From Flagellimonas aurea (GTDB taxonomy: Bacteria; Bacteroidota; Bacteroidia; Flavobacteriales; Flavobacteriaceae): 64,000 nt of DNA. Position numbers and translations under genes: made by a program. Shown here in pieces: positions 25,852 to 37,048 of the stretch. Numbering within the stretch: the first letter of the stretch is position 1; each line of letters opens with the position of its first letter. The notes below the pieces were generated by a model. The model did no database searches. It was not told the origin of the DNA and was given only the letters and a program-made list of their open reading frames with translations. The stretch lies in the NCBI RefSeq assembly GCF_017313785.1, contig NZ_JAFLNL010000006.1:124001-188000 (forward strand), read 5' to 3'.

Positions 25852-28314
25852 TTATTTCTTTAAGCTAAAGGTATAAATCTTCCCCTTTTCCGTTTCTATA
25901 TCGTATAACGATGTTTTAGGTAATATTAATTCTTCAATAGAAGAGTTCTCAGATATTATTGGGTCTGCCACTTTACTAAAAGTGAAGAACTTATTCGGAT
26001 TTTCCCCTTCTGCTATTTTTAACTTTCCCGTTCCGATATACTCAATTTCATTGGGGACCCTGAGTCGCAAATTGCCTCCTAAATTTGATTTTATTGAAGT
26101 GGCCACAAGTTTCTTGTTTTCCCATTCCATAGCTACCACTTCAAACCCTCCTCTGGCCCTTAATCCACCTACGTATCCGGCATCAAGTGCATCGGGAACT
26201 GCTGGAAGCAGATGGACACTACCGTCCGAACTTTGCAATAGCATTTCAGCAATTCCAGCGGTACATCCAAAGTTCCCATCGATTTGGAATGGAGGATGCG
26301 CATCGAACAAGTTGTTATAGGTTCCTCCCCCTCCTCGATTGATTCCTACGGGGGTCAATTGGTCTATAATCAATTTATAGGCGTGATTGCCATCCTGCAT
26401 TTTGGCCCACCAATTTACCTTCCAGCCCATACTCCATCCCGTAGAAATATCTCCTCTCTGAAGCAAGGTGTTCCTTGCAGCGGCAAAAAGTTTCGGTGTG
26501 CGATATGGAGAAATCTGATTGGACGGAAAAAGACCGTACAAATGGGAAATATGGCGATGATTGTCCTCTGGTGAGTCCACGTCGTCCAACCATTCCTGCA
26601 ATTGGTTGTGCTTGCCAATCTGCATTGGGGGCAATTTGCTTCTCAACACTTTTAGCGAGTCCACGAAAGCGCTTTCCTTTCCCAAAACTTCCGTAGCTTG
26701 AATATAGGTGTTGAATACATCGAAAACCAATTGGTTGTCCATGGTAGATCCGGCAGTTATGGACGAACCTTGATGTGCTTCTGGGGCATTTTCGGGAGAA
26801 TTTCCAGGAGCTATGACCAAATATGGGTACTTGGGGTGCTGCACCAGAAAATCTGTATAAAACTCAGCAGCTCCTTTAAAGATGGGGAGAGATGTTTTTA
26901 AGAAAGTGGTATCCCCAGTGTATAAATAGTGCTCCCAAAGATGCTGACTCGTCCAGGCTCCCCCACCGTTCCAGATGCCCCAAAAGGCACCATCAATGGG
27001 TCCGGTAATCCTCCAAATATCAGTGTTGTGGTGTGCCATCCAGCCCCGTGTACCGTACATGGTCTTGGCTGTTTCCTGACCAGTTTCAGAGAGTTCTTTG
27101 ACCATTTTTAGAAAGGGCTCGTGAAGTTCGGAGAGATTGGTCCGCTCTGCAGGCCAATAGTTCATTTCCGCATTGATGTTGATGGTGTATTTACTGTCCC
27201 ATGCGGGATTCATACTTTGGTTCCATATACCTTGAAGGTTTGCAGGTTGCCCACCCGGTTGGGATGAGGATATGAGCAAATATCTCCCATATTGAAAGTA
27301 TAATGCCACAAATGATGGGTCTTGCGTATTCCTGAAATTGGCCAGACGTTCATCCGTGGGCCGCTTTGAAGCTTCCGTTTCCCCAAAGTCCAAAACGACT
27401 CTGTTGAACAATTCTTGGTATCTTTTTATGTGGTCGGATATTAAGACTTCATAATCTTTATCAATACCCGCATCCAAAAATCCTCTTGCACGTAGCACTT
27501 CATCACCGCTCAAATCTTGGTAGGAGTTGAAATTGCTGGCAATCGAAACCATCAAAATGGCTTCGTCCGCATGTTCCACCGTAATTGAGGTATCTGCTTG
27601 GGTTATCCTTCCATTTTGGGCCTTTAGTCCCATTAGGGCATTGAATTCCACTTTGCCCTCAATACCTTCGTGATCGCTGGTTCTGCCCCAAAGAGAGATT
27701 TGGTTACCTGGCTTGGTCTCTATTCTTGAATTGGCGTGGGGAGTGGTGAAATTGGCGGTAAAGTCAATCTTACCTGGCTTGCTGGCAGTAAGTCGAATGA
27801 CCAAAAGTCTGTCGGTCAACGATACAAAAGATTCTCTCGTAAAGGTAACACCATTGATTTTATAAGAGGTTTTACTAATCGCATTGCTGATATCCAACTC
27901 CCTGCAATAGTCTTGATAGTCTGTATGGTTGGGAAAGGATAGTTCCAGATTTCCTACGGGCTGGAACATTTGGCCATGCGATTTTTTGGTAATGATCTTA
28001 TCGTTCGCCAATTTTTCTGCTGCTTTATATTTCCCATTAAAAATGAGTTCCCGGACTTTGGGAAGGGCCTCAAGTGCATTTGTATTGTCATTTCTATTGG
28101 GGCTTCCGCTCCAAACCGTATGTTCGTTGAGCTGGAATATTTCCGTGTCCACATTACCATATACCATTGCCCCCAAACGACCATTGCCCAAAGGCAGCGC
28201 ATTTTCCCACGTATCCCCTGAGGGCTCGTCATACCAAAGTTTTAAGTCATCTGAATGCTGTCCAAAAAATGAAATTGGAATGCAGAAGAAAATTAAATAA
28301 AATGACCATTTCAT
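25852..28314 (-). CDS. Glycoside hydrolase family 95 (alpha-L-fucosidase / alpha-L-galactosidase)
   Basis: An 820-residue exported protein (signal peptide about 1-18, ending FFG-Q). Order: N-terminal beta-sandwich with LKLWYDEPSGDTWENALPLG and GNGRLGAMVYGN, a helical (alpha/alpha)6 catalytic barrel with INAEMNYWPAERTNL, MAHHNTDIWR and HRHISHLYGLFPSNQI, and a C-terminal beta-domain. These motifs are diagnostic of GH95, whose members remove terminal alpha-L-fucose or alpha-L-galactose with inversion. Alpha-L-galactose occurs in some xylans and algal glycans, so either sugar is possible. It is divergent from the esterase-led operon and is the only locus gene on the island side. Confidence 0.9.
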   Translation of the reverse strand: MKWSFYLIFFCIPISFFGQHSDDLKLWYDEPSGDTWENALPLGNGRLGAMVYGNVDTEIFQLNEHTVWSGSPNRNDNTNALEALPKVRELIFNGKYKAAEKLANDKIITKKSHGQMFQPVGNLELSFPNHTDYQDYCRELDISNAISKTSYKINGVTFTRESFVSLTDRLLVIRLTASKPGKIDFTANFTTPHANSRIETKPGNQISLWGRTSDHEGIEGKVEFNALMGLKAQNGRITQADTSITVEHADEAILMVSIASNFNSYQDLSGDEVLRARGFLDAGIDKDYEVLISDHIKRYQELFNRVVLDFGETEASKRPTDERLANFRNTQDPSFVALYFQYGRYLLISSSQPGGQPANLQGIWNQSMNPAWDSKYTININAEMNYWPAERTNLSELHEPFLKMVKELSETGQETAKTMYGTRGWMAHHNTDIWRITGPIDGAFWGIWNGGGAWTSQHLWEHYLYTGDTTFLKTSLPIFKGAAEFYTDFLVQHPKYPYLVIAPGNSPENAPEAHQGSSITAGSTMDNQLVFDVFNTYIQATEVLGKESAFVDSLKVLRSKLPPMQIGKHNQLQEWLDDVDSPEDNHRHISHLYGLFPSNQISPYRTPKLFAAARNTLLQRGDISTGWSMGWKVNWWAKMQDGNHAYKLIIDQLTPVGINRGGGGTYNNLFDAHPPFQIDGNFGCTAGIAEMLLQSSDGSVHLLPAVPDALDAGYVGGLRARGGFEVVAMEWENKKLVATSIKSNLGGNLRLRVPNEIEYIGTGKLKIAEGENPNKFFTFSKVADPIISENSSIEELILPKTSLYDIETEKGKIYTFSLKK

Positions 28315-29812
<1,498 letters not shown>

Positions 29813-29832
29813 ATCAGGCTAAAGAAAATACC

Positions 29833-31023
29833 ATGAAAATTGCAAGTTCGCTTAATGTCACCTTAGCATTTCTATTTGTATCAACTCTCTGTTTTGGTCA
29901 ACAGGCCAATGTAAACCTGGACTATAATCCACAGGAGGATACCGAAGGACTTATACCCTTTAGTGCACCGATAAATTCTCCTGAAGTGCATGATGACCAA
30001 ACCATTACGTTTCGGGTGAAAGCACCGGACGCCCAAAAAGTGGAATTGAATCCCGGAGCCATCAATACCGCCCTGGGCAAGGGTAGGGAACCTATCCATT
30101 TTACAAAAGGAGAGGATGGGGTTTGGACATTGACCATTGGACCACTTCCTCCTGATATGTATGCTTACCATCTTCGGGTGGATGGCGTGCAAATGGCGGA
30201 CCCCAGCAATACACAGGCTGCATTCACGGCCATGCCTCCCTACAGTGAATTGATTGTGCATGGTGATGGGCCAGCGTACTATGATGCAAAAAACGTCCCT
30301 CATGGAAATGTAACCCGTCACGTTTATCATTCGGATGTCACTAAGGGCGAACGCGAACTGTATGTGTACACACCGCCGGGCTATGACCCTGAAAAAAAAT
30401 ATCCGGTACTTTATTTATTAGGGGGAAGTGGTGAACTGCCTTCGAATTGGGTGTACGATGGCAGGGTGAATTTCATCATGGACAATCTTTTGGCGGAAAA
30501 CAAAGCCAAGCCTATGATTATTGCTATTCCCAACAACCAAGTGATTCATCGGAATCACCCGCAGCATTCCGAGCTCACTTTCGACATTTTTGAAAAAGAA
30601 CTCAGAAACCATGTCATACCCGTGGTTGATGAAAATTACAGCACCATCCAAAACCCTGAGGGAAGGGCAATATCAGGATTGTCTATGGGAGGTCGACATA
30701 GCATGTTTATAGGTTTCCGGTCGCTCGATTTATTTGCAAATTTTGGTATTCTCAGTGCCGGGGATACGGATGCTGAGACCTCGTTGTCCCACTTTTTGAA
30801 CGATTCCGAAGTAAACAATAAGATAGATTATCTTTTTGTGGGGCAGGGCACCAAGGAAGCGGAAGGTTTTTTCAACACAAGGGTCCAGGGTCTTGTCGGT
30901 GCATTAAATAAGCATGATATAGAACACGAATACTATGTAGGTGGTAACGGTGGGCATGACTGGTCCACTTGGCGTCATCTCTTGTATTATAGATTCTTGC
31001 CAAACCTTTGGCAGAACAATTGA
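29833..31023 (+). CDS. Secreted CE1-type esterase with altered oxyanion loop
   Basis: A 396-residue protein with a signal peptide (about 1-22, LCFGQ), an N-terminal CBM48-like domain (TFRVKAPDAQKVELNPG) and a CE1 esterase domain. The nucleophile S284 is in SGLSMGGR and the histidine at about H375 in GGHDWSTWRH. The oxyanion loop reads YLLGGSGE, whereas the three sibling domains in this locus have YLxHG; glycine replaces the usual histidine. Activity may still be intact, because the oxyanion hole mainly uses backbone amides, but specificity may differ. It lies 20 bases after its paralogue. Confidence 0.86.
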   Translation: MKIASSLNVTLAFLFVSTLCFGQQANVNLDYNPQEDTEGLIPFSAPINSPEVHDDQTITFRVKAPDAQKVELNPGAINTALGKGREPIHFTKGEDGVWTLTIGPLPPDMYAYHLRVDGVQMADPSNTQAAFTAMPPYSELIVHGDGPAYYDAKNVPHGNVTRHVYHSDVTKGERELYVYTPPGYDPEKKYPVLYLLGGSGELPSNWVYDGRVNFIMDNLLAENKAKPMIIAIPNNQVIHRNHPQHSELTFDIFEKELRNHVIPVVDENYSTIQNPEGRAISGLSMGGRHSMFIGFRSLDLFANFGILSAGDTDAETSLSHFLNDSEVNNKIDYLFVGQGTKEAEGFFNTRVQGLVGALNKHDIEHEYYVGGNGGHDWSTWRHLLYYRFLPNLWQNN

Positions 31024-31045
31024 CAACGAACAAAAACCATTTTGA

Positions 31046-32608
31046 ATGAAAAATATAAGCTTACTACTGGCTTCAATCCTACTGATTTCTTTAGGTTCCT
31101 GTGCAGAACAAAAGCAGGAACCGGGTCTGGTAAAGACTACCAACGGAATGGTACAAGGTTCGGCTGAAGGTGATTTGACCGTTTTTAAAGGAATTCCATT
31201 TGCTGCACCTCCGGTGGGAGACCTCCGTTGGAAGGCCCCACAGCCCATTGAGCCTTGGGAAGGGGTAAAAAAGACCACCGAATTTGGACCTGCCCCCATG
31301 CAGGGCGGAAATCCGCCTTCAGGAAAAAGCGAGGACTGTCTTTACTTAAATATTTGGAGTCCGGCAAAATCTCCTGATGAAAAAATCCCGGTTTTGGTTT
31401 GGATTTATGGGGGTGGATTTAGCTTCGGTTCCACCTCAGAACCAGTTTATGATGGCACAAACCTCGCCAAAAAAGGAGTCATTTTGGTCAGCATACCCTA
31501 TCGTGTGGGTCAATTGGGCTTTTTGGCCCATCCAGAACTCAGTGCAGAAAATCCCAATAATGTTTCAGGAAACTACGGATTGTTGGACATGATTGCCGGT
31601 TTAGAGTGGATACAGAAAAACATTGCTGCTTTTGGAGGCGACCCAAATAAAGTGACCATTTTTGGTGAATCGGCCGGAGGTATTGCCGTAAGCATGCTCT
31701 GTGCCTCTCCCTTGGCCAAAGGGCTGTTTCAGGGTGCTATTTCCCAAAGTGGAGGTTCTTTTGGACCATCAAGGCCAACTACATTCCCCGGTGAAAATAT
31801 GAAGACCTTGAAGGTTGCCGAACAAGATGGGGTCAGTTATGCCGAAAACGCGGGTGCCTCAACGTTGGAAGAATTGCGGGACATTCCGGCGGAAAAATTG
31901 CCTATGGGCATGGGTATGGGCGGCGGATGGCCCATTATCGATGGTTATGTGATTCCTGATGACCAGTTTACGTTATACGAATCGGGTCAGTACAATGATG
32001 TTCCCGTATTGATTGGCTACAATTCTGATGAAGGGGCCAGTTTCTCTCGTGAAAAAGACCCGGAAAAACATAAAGAAAGTGTGCACCTGCGTTACGGTCC
32101 GTATGCCGATTCGTTGTTGGCGGCATATCCCTTGGAAGATAATGAAGTGACCAAAACGGCCCGTGATTTGGACCGTGATGCCGCTTTTGGATGGCAGACA
32201 TGGAGCTGGGCAAGGCTTCAGGCCAAAACCGGGGATTCCAAGGTATTCTATTATTATTTTGACCAGCACCCAGACTACCCCGAAGATTCACCCAAGTATG
32301 GATCTGGATCGCCCCACGCCCAAGAAGTCGCTTACGTCTTCCTTAATCTTGACAATCCTGATTTAAGTGAAACGGATACGCAAATTTCAGAAGCCATGGG
32401 TACGTATTGGACCAATTTTGCCAAATACGGAGACCCCAATGGTGAAGGAATGCCCAATTGGCCAGCCTTTGACAACCAGACTAAAAAAGTCATGTATTTT
32501 CAACAAGAACCAAAGGTTGGCGAAGTGCCGAGCGAGGCTGCATTGGAAGTGCTTGACCACTATTTTGAATGGCGGCGTACCCCTGAAGGAAAGGAGTGGG
32601 CCCAGTAA
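31046..32608 (+). CDS. Type-B carboxylesterase lipoprotein
   Basis: A 520-residue protein with a lipobox (LISLGSC, C19). It shows the carboxylesterase family signature: SEDCLYLNIWSP, oxyanion loop WIYGGGFSFGS, and nucleophile S209 in TIFGESAGGIAVSML; the C-terminal region has the HAQEVAYVF histidine motif. It probably sits on the periplasmic or outer face of a membrane and cleaves an ester on the glycan or a released fragment. The exact acyl group is unknown. Confidence 0.9.
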   Translation: MKNISLLLASILLISLGSCAEQKQEPGLVKTTNGMVQGSAEGDLTVFKGIPFAAPPVGDLRWKAPQPIEPWEGVKKTTEFGPAPMQGGNPPSGKSEDCLYLNIWSPAKSPDEKIPVLVWIYGGGFSFGSTSEPVYDGTNLAKKGVILVSIPYRVGQLGFLAHPELSAENPNNVSGNYGLLDMIAGLEWIQKNIAAFGGDPNKVTIFGESAGGIAVSMLCASPLAKGLFQGAISQSGGSFGPSRPTTFPGENMKTLKVAEQDGVSYAENAGASTLEELRDIPAEKLPMGMGMGGGWPIIDGYVIPDDQFTLYESGQYNDVPVLIGYNSDEGASFSREKDPEKHKESVHLRYGPYADSLLAAYPLEDNEVTKTARDLDRDAAFGWQTWSWARLQAKTGDSKVFYYYFDQHPDYPEDSPKYGSGSPHAQEVAYVFLNLDNPDLSETDTQISEAMGTYWTNFAKYGDPNGEGMPNWPAFDNQTKKVMYFQQEPKVGEVPSEAALEVLDHYFEWRRTPEGKEWAQ

Positions 32609-32611
32609 AAA

Positions 32612-35008
32612 ATGTATATGATTAAGAATAAGTTACCTTCGATTTCAACTCTTTTTTTGAGCCTTTTATTTTTTTGTAATGGGCATGCACAAGAAAAACT
32701 ATATCCCAATACATTTGACTTAAATCAAGTAACTCTACTCGAAGGACCATTTAAAACAGCTAGGGATTTAAATATTGAGGTGCTTTTGCAATATGATATG
32801 GACCGATTGTTGGCCCCTTATCGTAAAGAGGCTGGATTGGAACCGAAGGCTCCTGCTTATCCCAATTGGGAAGGATTGGATGGTCACGTTGGGGGGCATT
32901 ATCTGTCTGCAATGGCCATGAACTATGCGGCAACAGGGAACATGGAGTGTAAACAGCGCATGGATTATATGGTGTCCCAATTGAAAGAATGTCAAGATGC
33001 CAATGCCAAGAACAATCCAGAATGGGGAAAGGGCTATGCGGGAGGATTCTCGAACAGTGTAAAGCTTTGGCCATCCTTTAAAAATGGGGATTTCAAAGTA
33101 TATTTTTCTTCTTGGGCACCTTGGTATAACCTACATAAAATGTATGCGGGCTTACGGGACGCCTATATTTATGGGGACAATGAAATGGCCAGGGATATTT
33201 TCCTGAAATTTTGTGATTGGGGAATAGAACTGACCGCTGGACTCACGGACGCACAGATGCAACGCATGTTGGATATGGAGCATGGCGGCATTAATGAGAA
33301 TTATGCCGATGCCTATCAAATATCGGGAGATGAGAAATATTTATCGGCGGCCAAACGGTTTTCCCACAGGCAGGTGTTGAATCCTCTTTCGAAAGGGATA
33401 GATAACCTCAACAATAAGCATGCAAATACCCAAATTCCCAAATTCATTGGTTTTGACCGAATCGCAGAATTGGACGATGCCGATAAGTACAGTTCCGCCA
33501 GCTCCTATTTTTGGGAAACCGTGGTGAACCATAGGAGTTTGGCCTTTGGGGGCAACAGCAGAAAGGAACACTTCCCGAGCGTGGCATCCAGCATAGACTA
33601 TGTGACTGAGGATGATGGACCTGAATCCTGCAACTCTTACAACATGCTCAAGTTGACCGAAGGATTGTTCCGTAAGTTTCCCAACGCAAAATATGCGGAT
33701 TATTACGAAAAAACGCTGTACAACCATATTTTATCAACGCAACATCCAGAGCATGGGGGTTACGTGTACTTTACCTCCGCCCGACCAAGACATTACCGAG
33801 TATATTCGGCTCCTAACGAAGCCATGTGGTGCTGTGTGGGCACAGGTATGGAAAACCACGGCAAATACAACCAGTTTATTTATTCCCGCAATCAAGATGC
33901 GCTATACGTCAATTTGTTTATTGCATCTGAATTGGATTGGAAGGAAAAAGGAATCAAGCTAAAGCAGGAAACGGATTTTCCAAACAGTGAGACTACGAGA
34001 TTGACTTTTATCGAAGGGGATGGAAACTTCGAACTGTTGATTCGCTATCCAGGCTGGGTGGAGAAGCAAGCTTTCAAAATAAAAATCAATGGAGAGGTTT
34101 ATGAGCATGCCGCCATACCATCTTCCTATATTCCAATAGAAAGAGAATGGAAAAAGGGCGATGTGGTCGAAATTTCGCTTCCGATGAAAAACCATATCGA
34201 ACGCTTGCCCAATATTCCGCAATATGTGGCATTTTTTCATGGACCCATTTTATTGGGTGCCAAAACAGGAACCGAAGATTTAAAGGGTCTTATTGCAGAT
34301 GATAGCCGTTTTGGACAGTATGCGGGAGGAAAACGCCTGCCTTTGGACCAAGCTCCCATATTGATCGCCGAAGATGTTGAATCCGTAGGAAAAAAACTTG
34401 AGCCCATTTCGGGCAAGCCCCTGCAATTTAAATTGAATGTGAAAATGATCAACCCTGCAAAATTGGAACTGGAGCCCTTCTATAAAATCCATGATTCCCG
34501 ATATATGATGTACTGGTTGACACTTTCAGAGAAAGGATACAAATCTTATTTGGATTCATTGTCCAATATAGAGAAGAAAAAACTTGAATTGGAACGAAGG
34601 ACGCTAGATCATGTGGCCACAGGTGAACAGCAGCCCGAATCTGACCATTACATGGAAGAGGCCAAATCGAATTCAGGGAATTCCCATGATGATTTTTGGC
34701 GCGAGGCAAGGGACGAAGGATACTTTAGTTATAAAATGGCCACGGGTTCACAGTCCAACCTGAATCTGTTGGTACGATACTGGGGATTTGAATGGGGCCA
34801 ACGCAAATTTGATATCTATGTAGAGGATGAAAAGTTGGTCACGGTGGACAATACCAAAAAATACAATATCAGTCAATTCAAACAAGAGACGTATCCCATT
34901 CCTGAATCACTTTTAAAAGGAAAAGATTTTGTCATTGTAAAATTTGTGGCTCACCCGAACAGTTCGTCCAGCGCAGTGTATGACGTACGCTTGGTAAGGC
35001 CAAATTAA
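32612..35008 (+). CDS. Glycoside hydrolase family 127 (beta-L-arabinofuranosidase)
   Basis: A 798-residue protein with a signal peptide (about 1-26, NGHAQ) starting three bases after the previous stop; an internal ATG two codons later is an alternative start. The alpha/alpha barrel carries the GH127 cysteine sites: DGPESCNSYNMLKL and the CC pair in EAMWCCVGTGMENHG, which hold the zinc and supply the cysteine nucleophile in characterised members. Family members release L-arabinofuranose from beta-linked arabinosides. A C-terminal DUF4986/6805-like beta-domain completes it. Other activities, such as 3-C-carboxy-arabinofuranosidase, exist in the family. Confidence 0.9.
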   Translation: MYMIKNKLPSISTLFLSLLFFCNGHAQEKLYPNTFDLNQVTLLEGPFKTARDLNIEVLLQYDMDRLLAPYRKEAGLEPKAPAYPNWEGLDGHVGGHYLSAMAMNYAATGNMECKQRMDYMVSQLKECQDANAKNNPEWGKGYAGGFSNSVKLWPSFKNGDFKVYFSSWAPWYNLHKMYAGLRDAYIYGDNEMARDIFLKFCDWGIELTAGLTDAQMQRMLDMEHGGINENYADAYQISGDEKYLSAAKRFSHRQVLNPLSKGIDNLNNKHANTQIPKFIGFDRIAELDDADKYSSASSYFWETVVNHRSLAFGGNSRKEHFPSVASSIDYVTEDDGPESCNSYNMLKLTEGLFRKFPNAKYADYYEKTLYNHILSTQHPEHGGYVYFTSARPRHYRVYSAPNEAMWCCVGTGMENHGKYNQFIYSRNQDALYVNLFIASELDWKEKGIKLKQETDFPNSETTRLTFIEGDGNFELLIRYPGWVEKQAFKIKINGEVYEHAAIPSSYIPIEREWKKGDVVEISLPMKNHIERLPNIPQYVAFFHGPILLGAKTGTEDLKGLIADDSRFGQYAGGKRLPLDQAPILIAEDVESVGKKLEPISGKPLQFKLNVKMINPAKLELEPFYKIHDSRYMMYWLTLSEKGYKSYLDSLSNIEKKKLELERRTLDHVATGEQQPESDHYMEEAKSNSGNSHDDFWREARDEGYFSYKMATGSQSNLNLLVRYWGFEWGQRKFDIYVEDEKLVTVDNTKKYNISQFKQETYPIPESLLKGKDFVIVKFVAHPNSSSSAVYDVRLVRPN

Positions 35009-35019
35009 GTAGAAACAAT

Positions 35020-37008
35020 ATGAAATTAAATGAACATCTTCGAAACCACAGAACCGGTTTTATACTGTTATTCATTCTCATTTGCTTATGGGGTACCGCT
35101 CTGGAAGCTCAAGTGCCCAGTGGTGGTAAAAAAATAAGTGATGAATTGTTGGGTCTCTTTTTTGAGGATATCAACTATGCCGCAGATGGCGGAATATACG
35201 CCGAAATGGTTCAAAATAGGTCCTTTGAATATGATCCCACCGAACAACAAGGATGGAATCCGTTTTCATTTTGGGAATATATGGAACCGGGGTATTCCTA
35301 CGGGAGAATCAGTGTGGAGACCTCAGACCCCGTCCATGGAAACAACCCACATTATATGGTGGTCGATGCGGAATTTATTGGTAATTATGAAGAACACGAA
35401 GGAAAATCAGGAGTGGGAATCAAAAATTTAGGCTTCGATGGAATGGTGGTCAATGCTGGTGATACCTATAATTTCTCTGTGTTTCTGAAACAATTGAGCA
35501 ATGCCCCCGTAACCTTGGATATTAGTTTGCAAGGCACCGATGGTACCGTTTTGGCCGAAAACAAAATTCAGAGTACTTCCAAGGATTGGAAAAAATATAC
35601 CACAACTTTGGTTCCTTCCCAAAGTAGGGACACCACCCACTTGGTCATATTGGCTACAACTAAAGGAAAATTTGCCATGGATGTTGTTTCACTTTTCCCT
35701 GAAAAGACCTTTAAAAATCGTCCCAACGGATTACGGGCAGATATGGCCCAGCTTTTAGCGGATATGGAACCCAAGTTCGTCCGTTTTCCGGGCGGGTGTC
35801 TGGTACATGGCGATGGGCTGCATAACATGTACCGGTGGAAAAATACCATTGGGCCCATTGAACAGCGGGTGGAACAGCGCAATATTTGGGGATACCATCA
35901 AACGGCGGGTTTGGGATATTTTGAATATTTCCAGTTCTGTGAGGATATCGGGGCAAAACCTTTACCTGTAGTTCCCGCAGGGGTGAGTTGCCAGAATTCG
36001 GGAGGCACATGGAGAATAGGAGGAAAAGGGCAACGGGCACTTCCCATGGATGAGATGGATGAATATATTCAGGAAGTATTGGATTTGATCGAATGGGCAA
36101 ACGGGCCCGCCACATCCGAATGGGGCAGCAAACGGGCAGCCGCAGGTCACCCTGAACCCTTCAATCTGGAATATGTGGGCATTGGCAATGAAGACAAGAT
36201 GACCCCGGAATTTGAGGAACGATTTACCATGCTCTACCAAGCTGTAAAGCAAAAACATCCGGAAATAACAGTCATTGGAACCGTAGGTCCATTTTTGGAA
36301 GGTGAGGATTTTGAAAAAGGATGGGAAATAAGCAACAAATTGCAGCTTCCCATGGTGGATGAACACTATTATATTGAGCCGGATTGGTATTTGGGCAATC
36401 AGGAACGCTATGACACGTATGATAGGAAGAAAGCCCAGGTGTATTTGGGGGAATATGCCTCATGGGGCAACAAACTCTATAATGCCATAGCGGAAGCGGT
36501 CCATCTAACTGCCATTGAAAGAAATGGGGATGTGGTCAAAATGGCCTCCTATGCACCCTTGTTGGCCAAAAAAGGACATACCCAATGGTCAACCGATATG
36601 GTGTTTTTTGATAATACCACGTTGTGCCCGACCCCCAATTTTTATGTACAAAAGCTTTTCATGAAAAATAGTGGCGATCACTACTATGATAATGTCATCA
36701 ACTTTTCAAAGAAGGACACCACATTGGCCGCTTCTACCGTAATGGATAGCAAGACAGGAGATGTGATCATAAAGATGGTCAATGCGGGGAAAGTGCCAAA
36801 AAGCATGGAAGTAAATCTTTCAAAATTTAAAAATAGGGTTTCCAATGCAAAATTGACGGTGCTCACGGGAGACCCTGAAGCTGAAAATACTTTCGACAAT
36901 CCAGACAATATTGTTCCGGTCACTGAGGAATACGGTGTGGACAAAAAATTCATGTATTCCGCACCTGCAATGTCATTGAGTGTCATCAGAATAAAGACAA
37001 AAACATAA
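35020..37008 (+). CDS. Glycoside hydrolase family 51 alpha-L-arabinofuranosidase
   Basis: A 662-residue exported protein (hydrophobic signal about 12-31). Family signatures: GLFFEDINYAADGGIYAEM near the N-terminus, a carbohydrate-binding insert (about 90-225), then RFPGGCLVHGDG, the acid/base E391 in GIGNEDKM and the nucleophile E478 in VYLGEYASWG. It cleaves alpha-L-arabinofuranosyl side chains from arabinoxylan, arabinan or arabinogalactan with retention. Confidence 0.93.
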   Translation: MKLNEHLRNHRTGFILLFILICLWGTALEAQVPSGGKKISDELLGLFFEDINYAADGGIYAEMVQNRSFEYDPTEQQGWNPFSFWEYMEPGYSYGRISVETSDPVHGNNPHYMVVDAEFIGNYEEHEGKSGVGIKNLGFDGMVVNAGDTYNFSVFLKQLSNAPVTLDISLQGTDGTVLAENKIQSTSKDWKKYTTTLVPSQSRDTTHLVILATTKGKFAMDVVSLFPEKTFKNRPNGLRADMAQLLADMEPKFVRFPGGCLVHGDGLHNMYRWKNTIGPIEQRVEQRNIWGYHQTAGLGYFEYFQFCEDIGAKPLPVVPAGVSCQNSGGTWRIGGKGQRALPMDEMDEYIQEVLDLIEWANGPATSEWGSKRAAAGHPEPFNLEYVGIGNEDKMTPEFEERFTMLYQAVKQKHPEITVIGTVGPFLEGEDFEKGWEISNKLQLPMVDEHYYIEPDWYLGNQERYDTYDRKKAQVYLGEYASWGNKLYNAIAEAVHLTAIERNGDVVKMASYAPLLAKKGHTQWSTDMVFFDNTTLCPTPNFYVQKLFMKNSGDHYYDNVINFSKKDTTLAASTVMDSKTGDVIIKMVNAGKVPKSMEVNLSKFKNRVSNAKLTVLTGDPEAENTFDNPDNIVPVTEEYGVDKKFMYSAPAMSLSVIRIKTKT

Positions 37009-37048
37009 ATTGATAAGGAACTCACAACAACAGCAATACTAAATCAGC

